Origin: Strongylocentrotus droebachiensis
Lineage: Eukaryota; Echinodermata; Echinoidea; Camarodonta; Strongylocentrotidae
Assembly: GCA_035222895.1 (NCBI GenBank)
Contig: JAVYIG010007940.1
Coordinates: forward strand, 1-64,000
Direction: 5' to 3'
DNA: 64,000 bases
Below, in pieces: positions 40,190 through 52,000 of this stretch (positions are counted from its first letter, which is position 1; every line of letters begins with the position of its first letter). A program made the position numbers and the translations under genes. The notes below the pieces were generated by a model. That model was not told the origin of the DNA. It worked only from the letters and a program-made list of their open reading frames with translations, and ran no database searches.

Positions 40190-40448
40190 TTAATACAATG
40201 TTTTTAGGAAAAATGCTCAAAAAAAGATCATAAACATTATTTGACCAATTTATGAAGATTTAGTTGATTTTGGGTATGTGTTAGTAGGGTATCTCCACGA
40301 CGGAGTTTTTCTTAGTGCCCCATTTCCTTTAGAATCAAAGCCCATGAGTGCACTTCCATTTCTTATAAGTGCCCCCATTCCGTCTTCGCTGATGAATACC
40401 CCTTAACAGTGGCGGATCCAGGGGGGGGGCCGAAACGGCCGCAGCCCC

Positions 40449-40611
40449 CCCCCCCCCTATTGGCGGCGCAAAAAAAAGGAAGAAAAAAAAAGAGGAAGAA
40501 AAGAAGAGAAAAAAAGAAAGGAAGAGAAAAGGAAAGGAGAAGAGAAAGGAAAAAAGAAGAAAAGAAAAGAGAAGAGAAAAGATAAAGAAGAAAGCCCCCC
40601 CCCCCCTCCCT
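40449..40611. repeat. Polypurine (G/A) tract bounded by poly-C runs
   Basis: About 140 bases of almost pure A and G (GGAAGAAAAAAAAAGAGGAA-like) sit between a C run at about 40445-40457 and another at about 40594-40606. It directly follows a CAGTGGCGGATCCAGGGG end (40408), suggesting it is internal to a hAT-like element. The mirror-like purine tract could form triplex DNA. Confidence 0.7.
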
Positions 40612-41544
40612 TCCACTCCGGGGTCGGAGGGACCGAATTTGTGTTCCCAAAATTTCCGATAAAGAGTTACTTTTCACGCAACAAAGTCCGGCCCGTACTG
40701 ACTTTACACACCGGAGATAGAGGGGTGCTTTCAAAGAGAGGGAACCGTGTGTGTACCCTAGATAACACTGGGGGGGGGGGGGGGAGAAAAGTCGGTGAGA
40801 AAGGGGGAAAGAGGGAAAACTGTAATCGCGAGATTTGGGGTAATCCCAGAAGGCTTGGCAAACGTTATTGCATAGAGCGGGGGGCCGGGCCGGCCGCCTA
40901 AAATCTCGAGCCGCGGATTCAAAGTTAAACGTTAAGAACAGCCCCGTGTAGCAAAGGTCATCACTCTTTAGTGAGAAATTTGAAAAGGGCACAATATTTG
41001 GATGTCTTTTAAATAGAAGTTATATACTCAACAGTCAAATTTTAAATTAACGGTAGGGCCGCTTCACAAATCTTATTTTGCCCTTCATTTGGATTCAGCT
41101 AATACCAACTCGCTTGTGCTTGTATTTGAACTCATGTTGATAGTAATCATGGACAGGGGCGGCAATCCTGGGCCCGATAGGGGGACACGTCCCCCAGGAA
41201 ATTTAGAAATATAGCTAGAAAGAAATATAGCGGAAAGAACGTACATATTGGGCTCAGGGATTTTCTAGAATGCATGATTATTTCAGCATTCAACATTGCA
41301 AAATCTCGCTTGGTCCCTACGCCCCGGCCCTCGCCCGATAACACAAAACTATAACGCTCCCGGTCGTGATTTATCCATGGTTGGTGTAATAGATCTTTTT
41401 TTTCCCTTTCATTTCTACTAACCTAATTGTGTGCTATCACAATCATGATTGTTTCATTTTCCCTTTAATGCAGGCGCGTAGCCAGGGGCGGTAGGGGCAG
41501 TAAGAGGACATAGGACGAAAAAGGAACAGACAAAGAAAAAAAAA

Positions 41545-42165
41545 AAATTCTGACGAGTCGAGAACGGTATAACAAATCGTCTTCTTTCTCTAATAATAAT
41601 AATGAAATGTCAAAGCTTCCGCGCATCGCTCGGAAGGGGGGCAACTGAATTCAGAAAAGAATTAGGAGTCGAGAATGGTAAAACGAATCGTCTTCTTTGT
41701 CAAATAGTTTAATTAAACGTCAGAAGTTTAAGCGCTACGCGCGAGCCGGAGAAAACTGAATTCAGACAAGGATTTAGAGTCGAGAATGGAACAACGAATC
41801 ATCTTCTTTCTCTAATAATTTAATGAAACGTCAAGGGGGAAAACTGAATTCAAACAAGGATTAAGAAACGAGAATGGTACAACGATTCGTCTTCTTCCTC
41901 TAATAATTTAATGAATCGTCAAAGCTTCCGCGCTTCGCGCGGGAGGGGGAGGGAACTCAATTCAGACAAGGATAAAGAGTCGATGACGGTACAACGAATC
42001 GTCTTCTTTCTCTCATATATTTAATGAGACGTTAAGCTTCCGCGCAAAGCGCAGGAGGGGGAAACTGAATTCAGACAAGGATCAAGAGTCGAGAATGGAA
42101 CAACGAATCATCTTCTTTCTCTAATAATTTCATTAAACTATGAAAGGCCAAAGCTTCCGTGCTTC
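41545..42165. repeat. Tandem array, about 110-bp period, six units
   Basis: The landmark CGTCTTCTTT or CATCTTCTTT recurs at 41578, 41689, 41800, 41888, 42000 and 42109. Each unit holds GAATTCAGACAAGGAT, GAGTCGAGAATGG, TCTAATAATTTAATGAAACG and, in most, a GC-rich hairpin CCGCGCTTCGCGCGG. One unit is short (88 bp) because it lacks that hairpin. The array lies between a CAGGCGCGTAGCCAGG end (41471) and a CCTGGATCCGCGCCTG end (42432), so it may be the interior of one element, but the flanks show no target duplication. Confidence 0.75.
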
Positions 42166-42713
42166 CCCCGAATATGAGTTTTTTAATACCTCTCGTTTAT
42201 TTTGGTGATAAATAACACTTTCACAAAATACATATTATGCTCAAATTGTTGCTCGCTTGCCTCGCTCACTAGCCGAATTATTGTGAAACCAGAAAATTAC
42301 TTTTTCGGGCAAGAGGCTATAGCCCTCCTACCCCCATCCCCGATGATGCTTCTAATATGACCTTGAAAAAACAGGCTGCACAATTTTCAAATTTCCGGCC
42401 CCCCTTATTGGAAAATCCTGGATCCGCGCCTGCCTTATCACATCTGATAAGTACCCATTTTTCTTTCAAACAGGCATTCTCCATAATGCTTCCCCTTTCC
42501 AATAAGTGCCCCTAACTGAATTTTAAAAGTGCCCTTTTCAAATATGGTAGGTTCTCCTTGCTACTTTTAATAAGTGTCCCTTTACTTTCCTACAAAAATA
42601 ACTCTTGAAAAATTCCCCTCTATATACCATACTGAACCCATTGTCCCTTACAAAGATATTTTATCACCCCAGTCTCCCCAAAATTGCTCTCTACGCTCAT
42701 CGCGTGTATTAAG

Positions 42714-42960
42714 GGAGTGGCGGATCCAGGGGGGGGGGGCCCGGGGGGCCCGGTCCCCCCCTTGAGAAAAAATCATGTAAAATCACGCGATTTTTACCTT
42801 TTTTGGGGGTTGGGCCCCCCCCCTGGCGCTCAAGGGGGGGGGGGGGTGCAAATTTTAAAATTTTCGAGGACCAAAAAAAAAAAAAATGTGCCCACTACAC
42901 TTCGCTTCGAGGTTATTCCTTGGAGGTGCCCTTTACCCCCCTCCCCCCCCCCCATATTTG
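42714..42960 (+). mobile_element. Left end of a hAT-like element, right end not found
   Basis: AGTGGCGGATCCAGG followed by long G, C and G runs resembles the ends at 40408 and 47159. No matching right end or target duplication was located, so it is probably broken or nested. Open frames here are artefacts of the homopolymers. Confidence 0.4.
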
Positions 42961-44439
42961 GTTTGGACGGGGTGTGCGGCCGGAGCGTCTAAACCCAAAT
43001 CCATTTTTAAGGATAAGTTTGGCAGAAAATGATACCCATTATTAGAGACGTCCATGCAACTTGAACGCAATTTTTATGTTTAAGATTCGAGAGGGGGGGG
43101 GGGGGGATTACCCGTTTATAAATTATTAGTCAGATGCGGAGCTCAAATCAATGATATTGATAAATATGTGCGACCATCGGCGAGGACTTTGGATGAAAAA
43201 GCGAAATGATTTTTTTAAAATTAATTTTGCGGGATTTTGCATCTGGAATTTTTACTTCAGCGAGATTATGGGTGATATATTATCCTGGAAAAAATTATAA
43301 CCCGTAGGCCTACTTTGAAAAGTGGGGGCACTTTTAGGGATTTTGCATGCTTTTTGCAGCTCAAAATCATACCCCATGTTTAGAGATATTTTGCCAAAAA
43401 GTAACACATTAGAGTGGCACATCCCCGTATATCGTATTAGGCGAGTACCCCCCCCCTCTCCCCTCTGGGCTTTTATGTTGGTGGACCTCCACTTTGAAAG
43501 ACGCTCAGCCGCCCCTGCAATGGCAGGCATATCTTTTGTTTTGCTTTACTCACAAGATTATACACTGCCGCTTCTAGCTTGTTTATTTTGCTTCTTCACA
43601 ATAATAACCATTACATTAAAAATAAGTAGTCAAAGATAAATATAATCATCCATAATAACCTCAGCTGGGTTATCATCATACACGAACTCGCCCTCTATAT
43701 GTGGTCTTGCTTGGATTGGCAAATAGTTTCCACACTGAGTTTACGATATTGATAAACTGCCGACAAAGCAGCCTGGATAGATGTTAAGAAAAAAAGGAGT
43801 GTTCGCCCCCCCCCCCCCTCCCGCTTATTCGCCGGCTGGCTGATTTGCCTATAAATATTTTCTCACGAATTGGGCAAAAATACACCCCCCCTAAAAAAAT
43901 CCTGGATACGCCCTTGCCTCAACATCATTATCATTCAAGTTTTCGTTATCTCAAAAGAACACAATCATATCTAACCCTTTATGTTATACTAACAAATCCC
44001 TCAAAGTCATTTAGGTAGACTGCAAAAATCAGGGGAGATAAATGTCACCTTGACGCACCTCGATATTACAAATAAAGAATCAGGGAGATTGTGTCCAAGT
44101 TTTACGCATGCAAGACTTGGCATTTCTATTTATATTATAAACAACATTAATTATTTTACCATTTATACCCACAAAAAAACATCATTCGACCATAAAAATA
44201 AAACAGATCTATCAATCAGGTCAAAGTTTGTCTGTTATCTACAAAGGCACAATAAATTATTGACATGACGTAAATATAAGAGAAATACTAAAACCCTGAA
44301 AGGTTAAACAAATATGATCGTAAGTTTATGGTTTTCTATTCCAGAGATATGTATTGGGATAGCAGGGGTGGCCGAGCGACTTCTAAAGTGTGGGGGGGGG
44401 GGGGATTATCAAAAACATTTATGAAAAAGGGATAGGTCC

Positions 44440-44925
44440 CTTATTAGAAGTAAAAGGGGCACGTATCCTTGTTAAAAGAGAAATTATCAGAGATGAAAAG
44501 GGGCACTTATTGCACCTGAAAAGGGGCAGCGACCAGATATGAAAGGGGCATTTATCGGAGGAGAAAGGGGGCTTTTATGAAAAGGGGGAAGTGGCTCTTA
44601 TTAAAAAGAAAACGAGACACGTGTTGAAATAAACGGGGCACTTATCAGAGATGATAAGTGGTAATTTTGAGAAGAGTTAGGGGCATTAATAATATAAAGG
44701 GGGGAAAAGAGCATTTATTAAACTGAAAGGAAAAAGGGCAAGTGTCAAAATAAAAGGGGCAGGTATAAGAGGTGAAAAGGGGCGCTCATCAGAGACGAAA
44801 AGAGCACTTATCAGGAGGGGAAAGGGGCACTTGTCAAAGTTAAACGAGCATGTCTCAGATTTGAATAGGGGCAATTATCGGAGGTGAAGGGGCACTTATC
44901 TGAACCGAAAAGGAGTAACTTCTCG
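44440..44925. repeat. Diverged minisatellite with AAAGGGGCACTTATCAGAG-like units
   Basis: Short units of roughly 25-45 bases centre on AAAAGGGGCACTTATC and GAGATGAAAAGGGGC, repeated more than ten times with much variation. Reverse-strand versions (AAGTGCCCC, TAAGTGTCCC) occur at about 40340-40395 and 42470-42600. Noncoding. Confidence 0.65.
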
Positions 44926-45844
44926 TAACTTTAATTATGTTGAAGAAAAAAACACTATCGAATAATTAATATGTTCCCTAGTCCCCTATCCCGAATCCCA
45001 CTCAAGTCGCCTGCTATCCCCTTTCCCATACTCATTCCGCAACGTACCCCCTCCCCGGCCTCCCGTATGATCGTATAACTCAAGTCTTGTCAAAGAAGAT
45101 TAATAAAGGATTATTAAGTCAAAATGAAAAGGAGGTAAATTATAAATGTCGATTTCTTTTCTCACTCTTATGTCCTTCTGCTTATTACTCCTGCCTTCCC
45201 TAACATCCCTTTCAAATCAATAAAAATTATAAAAAACACACAGCGTGATTTAAAACCGTGTTACACTGATTGACAAGCATATAATATTCCTACCTGTCAT
45301 AGGCTATCCTGGGACGAGATTTTTCTACGGCGGAAGATGCTTTGCACGAAAAGTTTATGAATCCATTCAGCACTTCAAAATACTCAAAGATCTGAAAACC
45401 TGTATCTCCAAATTAAGCTGACCTAGCTATCATCAGTTCTGCTGCTTCTGCATACTGATTATCTCTCTATTCCGATTAATGAATAAGAATAACCTTGATA
45501 AAACGCTATTTATTTTGCACAATCGAAGAACAATCTTTTTAGAAAGGGGGAGGGGGCGACGGGGGTCGTCATCGCATACCATTGCGAACCACAGAACTTA
45601 TAATGTCCGAACAAAAAACTGTACTTGAATCGAAGTTCATTTAATTTAAAAAAAGTATAATTCTATTTCAGTTGATGTTGATTGGAACTTGACTATATAT
45701 CAGATGATATCAGAGGTGGATAAACATGTGGTAAACAAAATTATAGACAACGTGTTGTACAGAAGCGTACCCGACAGACCCTGGATCCATGCCTTGGTAT
45801 CAGGGGGGGGGGGGGGGGGGGGGGAAGGCATATCAGCCTATTAA

Positions 45845-46041
45845 AGGGAGGCTTTACTACTTCAGCAAGAAGGGATTAGACCACCCAGTGAGCCATCGAG
45901 GTCACTGTGACAGGTGGCTATCTCATTAACTCAGCTCTCATTTAAGATAAGAAAAAGAGGATCATGGGGGACCAACAGGCACCGATTTGGGAAGTTTTCT
46001 ATATAGAGGGAGCAAGTAGCTACAAGTAGGACAGTGTGCCT
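45845..46041 (+). mobile_element. TTAA MITE, 190-bp family, copy 4
   Basis: TTAA at 45841-45844 and 46042-46045. The core GACAGGTGGCTATCTCATTA, CATGGGGGACCAACAGGCAC and GAGCAAGTAGCTACAAG is almost the same as copy 3, with a short extra segment near 45880-45895. Confidence 0.85.
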
Positions 46042-46045
46042 TTAA

Positions 46046-49000
46046 AAACTGGGCTCGAGGGCTCTAGTTCACGTATTGGGGGGGGGGAGGGGTATCGCCC
46101 AAAATGAAGTATTTATTTGGGGAAGCAATAATTAAAGTATATGAGAATGTCTACAAATTTAATAAGTTTCCGTGTGTATATATAATCGCACAATAATATT
46201 TGACCAACATAGTACTTAGACTGCACATAGACAATTTGGCTGCATTTATTTTTCATGATCTAAGGGGCAATTCACCCCTCCTTCAAATATACTAGTGTTA
46301 TTTTGTTGTGTATAGACCTCGTTTATCTTTCATATTTTCGAAATCATTCTTCAGCAAATACTGTCTTTTAAATTACATGTACATACAATTGAGGTTGGGG
46401 GTATCATGGAGTTGGTGAGCAATGTAGCATTTTTTAAGGAAGAAACAAAGTCATAGAAATTCACATTTCATATCCCTTTTTAGCAGTTTAAATATACAAA
46501 TCAGCTTCAAACGCTTTTGGTAAACCCTAAACGACTAACCCCTATATAAAGTAATGTTTCATTGAGAAGAGGTCAAATTCGATTATTCGATTAAGGTTTG
46601 TTGAAATGTAGATCAAACTCTTTATTTGTACAATGTCTGACCAATGATCACCTGTCCACGAGACGATCTAAATCAACATAACAAGATTATGCAAAGTAAA
46701 TTGATTTGGAACAAAGTTCGAATAATGCAGCGATTAAAATCTGTTATTCATTGATACACATTTTACATTGTTCTACCCAGCCTGTTATATATACATATTT
46801 CGAAATTTCGTACTCATTTTCCGTACAGTATATTTTATTTGAATTTTTTTTTTCTTGTGTGAAATCTATTCTTATAATGATATACGCCTGTATAAAAAAG
46901 AAAAGAATATAAACTGTTTTTCTATGTAAAATGTGGAATAAATAAAACTTCAAACTTCAACTTCAATACAACCATCAAAGGAAACAATATTCAAGCTAGG
47001 AGCGGCGGAGCTTCTTTCAAAGTGTGATCTTGAAAGCAGTCGATTATTTAATGAAGTTGTCTCATCGTCCGATTTGTTTTATTAGCATTTGAAATTGGAG
47101 ATCCCTCCTTCGAAAAGTTCTAGTCGATATGCACACTCCGATTCCTTAGCGTCAACACAGGGGCGGATCTAGCCGGCGGCGAGGGTGGGGGCCCAATTGG
47201 TGAGAAAATGTTTAGCGATAAGCGGAGGGGGGGGGGGGGGCGGGCATAGTGAGCACTAATTTTGTTTAAACTCAACACCCCCCCCCCACCCCCGTTGAGC
47301 GATAAGCGGGGGGCGTAGTGACATTAGTTTTTTTTTTTTTACTCTTGAGCAAAAAACAAAAAGGTAAGATTGTGGTTACCATCTTTATTTTTTATATTTT
47401 TTCAGGGGTTGGGGGCAGTCATTTTTGTTTTCTTCTTATAAGATAAAACTAAACGTACCATCTTGTTTTGCCAGGGGTCTGGGCCCGGGCCCCCCGTGCC
47501 CCACCCCCTTGGACAATCAACATCTGACAATCAGGAATCCGTCTCATGCCCTTCCTTTGTTCCCTTGAAGTTCTGGCATCATGTCCATTTGAGCCCGCAT
47601 TTGAGGGCAAGCTATTTTAGGATGGGGCCCAAAGACATATAAATAAATTACATTTCTGAAAGGGGCACACTTTGTTCTTATAAAATTTGGGCTTTATGCC
47701 CCTGCCTCCGGCCCCTTTTACATTGTGGTAATAACAAATTAAGTAGGGTACCTGATACTACACAAAGTTGATCTTGAAGAATTCTAGAAGGCTTTTTGGA
47801 TGACTGTAAAAAGGTCACATTTACATTCTCAGCCTTTTGCGTAATTACGGTAGATATTCATGTTCTTTATCCGTGATTCAGTCACACTGCTCATATCCTT
47901 GAATTAAATGCTTTTTTAGATGTACTATTTGTCATTTAGTTAGGCCTAGTTGCAGTTGTTTATCAATTTCCCCTTGAAGTGAAAGGAATTGAAGCATTGA
48001 CACTTTTAATTTCATAATGCCAAGAGAAATTAACTACGTGTTGAACCACATGAAATAACAAACAAAAAAGAGATTTACTTTGATACAGCCATATTTCTCT
48101 TTTAATTTTCCTCTTTGTTAAACTGCTACAATACAATAATTTGGCAGCACAAGACTACATTTACCATACTAGCACATACAAGATCCATGCACGTTCATAT
48201 TTGCAATCCTACACACAAATATAATATATGTTCAGTCATAACATACACATCTTTTACTACATCAATGTTCTATAGATCATCAATAATTTGTCATGGAAAA
48301 TGGAAAATATTCATCATTTGTTCCACTTATACAATTTTAATTTGATGTTTATAAATCAAAATTCTTAATGGCTTTCAGAGCCAGAATTAAGTATGGATTG
48401 ATTTCATGCTTATTAAACAATCTCATCTGTAATCAAACAATTCCTTTGCATTCAATACCAGTTATGACAAAAACAAGGTATTAAAGTTAAATCCCACAAC
48501 TCATAATGATAATCTATCTGCTCCATAAAACTTTGATATCCTTCCAATATCATGGAAATAATAATTGAGGTGAAATGATGAATGTATTTTTCTGAAGGAT
48601 CACTGATGTTTATGATTTGCTGCTGTAGTGATATCTTCTTTCACGAACAAAGGCACTCTATTCCGGATAAAAACATGATAAAAACATATCTGTTACAAGT
48701 ATGATTACTGCATAAATTATTCTGCTAATAGCATGGAAGAGGCTCCTATTGTCTGGAATCTGGTTTTATGAAGTAGGAACCAATGCCTATCAAAATCAAT
48801 GACAAGATATAAAGTAACTCAAAGTAAATTCTTGAGGTCATCAAAGCACATACCTTATTTGGGGGTAAATATACAGTTCATTCTTTTGCAATGGAATTCA
48901 TAATTTAAGTTCAAATAATAATGGTGTGGCCATGACCAATTTTCTTCATTTGAGATCTAGGCATATTTGCCTGGATTACAATATTGGGAAAATTGGGAAC

Positions 49001-52000
49001 TGATAATATAAATTTACTTTTCCCAAGAGAGATACAAGCGTCAAAGCAGAGTCTATATGAACAATCAAAACTACTTTCTGAACAATACCTCCATCATGCA
49101 TGCTGAAGAGAAGGTGGGTGTCTTGTGAAAAAGCTTTGTACAGCCCATGAGCAGATAGATATGGTAATAAAAATAAATCAGATAAAAGTAAAACTTCAAC
49201 ATACATTTTGGAATGGTTTCACCATAGCAAGTTATACTGATTTGCTTCACCATACAAATACAATCTTCATACTACATATTAATGTTGATTCTACTCTAAA
49301 ACATGACAAAAATTCAAAGATAGATAATCATATAATAGACTCTTTTCAATTCATTCCATTCAAAATCATTGCTCCTCCAACTCTGATAAAGAATATTAGT
49401 CATCTAAAATCAGATTTGATTTACTGTCACCGAGTGTTGTTATCCTGTACACAAACAGTGGAAAACCAATTCCGATGTTCTCTCACTAAATAAATCTAAC
49501 CCAATCTTACTAAATAAAGACATAAACAAGAATAAAAGATATGAACATATAAATGTAGAGCGTAAGTAGCTAGCCATCCTTCACCATTTGATATATTCCA
49601 ATGTGTTAAAATAACAAAGCAAGAGAAAAGGCAATATAAAGAAAGAAGATTACGCAAAAACTGCATAAAATCATGATATTAATATGTTAAAATCAAACTA
49701 ATAACTAGTTAATGCCACATTATACAAATCACATTTTATCCTCTCTAAGAAATAAAATAGCTATAGATAGAAATAAGATTCAAACAAAAGAAATTTATGG
49801 CTATGCCAAATTAACTTAATTTTAGCATTATAAATAAAATGCATTGTCATATTATTTTTTTGTTATCTTCTTTCAAACTCTAGATATTTCTCTTTTAAAC
49901 AAATGTACTCTTAAACATTGTCATTTAGTCATTAATTCAATGAAAAATCATTAATTACCTGAAAATTGATGACTTAGGCCTTTCACTTCTGACATGACAG
50001 AAAACTTTACATTCCCATTTTTATACAGGAGAACGCAACAGATAAATAACACACGGGTTACTCCATGATAACCCTGTAACCAAGATGCAAAAACAAACAT
50101 CCGACCTCGCAACACAAGTCTGTGAGGTTGTGATAATTGTTTCTTACTTTTAAGTACAAATTAGGTTATATGCTATAAAAATAGGAGATACTCAGCGGTA
50201 ATGTAAGTGGCTAGTAACATAGAAAATGGAATGTTTTACCTACTTTGTTAAGTTCAAGAGCCATTCTAAAGAGCAAATGTTTGCAATTTGCAGATTATGT
50301 AAATCTACAGTGATGTAATAACAAGAAAACGCTACAAAATGACACTACTTACAAGTCACTCGATTTTACAGACACTTCCTCTTTAAACAGATCACTTTGA
50401 AATAATCCTTCTCAATCTTGGCAAAAGGGTGACACTCATGTTGTATAAGTACAGTAAAAAGAAGCTATCTAACAAAGGGGGAAAAAAGAGAATTCTCAAT
50501 TGGTTCTTTACACGACATGCAAACTTCCTAATCAGAAACGGCGATGAGTCACTAGATAAATCCCAAAAAGACAACAGAAGAAAAGAAATGTTGAAGATAC
50601 ATACCGGTACTGCCTAATTCCATTTCACATAATTTGTTTTCCTTTACAAAATATGTGTAATTCATTCTGAAACACTAGATGTCTGAAAAAATGGAACAAT
50701 TGGCTCAACTTTGGACTTTTTAACAAACCTTTTTGAAATTATTTTATGTGATTAAATGTTTGTGTATTTGTGTATTATACCTTTAAAAAATACATTATTT
50801 TTTAAATTGTTGTTGTTGCAAATGCAAGATCAAATAACTAACATATTAACCCATTAATTGACATATTCCAACAATCTTTCTCTTCTCCAAGTTCAACCAA
50901 ACAGTCCTGTTTCCTCAATTCCATCCATTCTTGCATACTTCCCTCTCCAACTATCTTTGGTTTGACCGATTGCTTGTGAATACCTTCAAGTCGTCTTTGA
51001 CATGAGATCTATTTAGTACGACTATCATCGTCATTTCAATATGCTCTCACATCACATCTATCACAATACAAGGGAAGGGGCACTACACATAAGGTTATTC
51101 TTCTGGTAGAAAAATTGATGCATGAACATTCATTACAGAAAGTTATAAATCAGAACTCCATGAATGGAGTATGAACTATGTATAAGGAGTTCACTACCAA
51201 AACAAATATTCACTGGTTGTTCTCACTGCTGCATCTTCTTTAAACACTACCTTATTCTCCACAGAAAGTACTCATGCACAGTAGCGTTTGTTACACAAGA
51301 TAATGCAGCAGTGAGAACAACAATTGAGTATTAGGAAAGAGATGTTTATGAAATAAGGAGGTAGTGTTTGATTCACATGCATTATTCAATGAAATGGCAG
51401 GCAGGCAGGTTCATGAAGTTATCTATCAATTACATTGGCTTTGATTGAGCAAATTAATACATGTATGGACAAATACAAAATAGACAAGTATCGGTCCCAG
51501 CATATACCCCTGTGGGACTACCAGTAACTTCCAGACACACCTTGAACAGATCATTGTTCGTTCATGCCTTGGCAAAAAGCGAGAAAAGGTTGGTAAAATT
51601 TTGCAGACCAGAGCAAATTTGGTTATAAATGTACAGGAATGTGGAGAAGCTGAAATGATTCTAAGGCAGTGAATTATTATTAAAAGTAATTTTTTGGTGT
51701 AGTTTATTTCAAGACATTTAATTTTGCCGCCAATTCATTTCTTTTAGAATATGTGAGATCTACTAGTTGATATGAACAAAATCGAATTCCTATCAATGTA
51801 TGGTTAGGTTCTGGTCAGTGCGTTGGGAAGTGCACGATAAGTTGTCGTTTCTTCAATGAAACTTAGGTGGAAGCTCATTGGATGCAATGAAAACAGAATC
51901 ATTTTAATACACAAATTGTGACATGTTGAAGAAAAAAAAGTCACAAATGTGAAACTAATAGGAATAAAATAAAAGGCTATAATTTTCTTTCATGTCTGGA

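Larger units (their letters stand above)
40194..45840. other. Gene-free belt of nested transposon ends, arrays and homopolymers
   Basis: No conserved protein frame was found; the longest open frame (40363-40992, - strand) is low-complexity FFLFS repeats from a polypurine tract. Transposon-like ends of the GGCGGATCCAGG type occur at about 40408, 41154, 42420 and 42714. Long G or C runs mark most of them. The named arrays inside are listed separately. The remainder at 43050-44000 shows nothing I can define. Confidence 0.6.

Noticed and set aside
40363-40992. 209-codon open frame on the - strand
   Set aside because: It is translated polypurine, poly-C and transposon-end sequence (runs of F, L, S and G); no domain and no codon structure.
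41471-42432. Complete hAT element spanning the 110-bp array
   Set aside because: The ends are similar inverted motifs, but the 8-base flanks (CTTTAATG and CCTTATCA) do not match, so one element is not proven.
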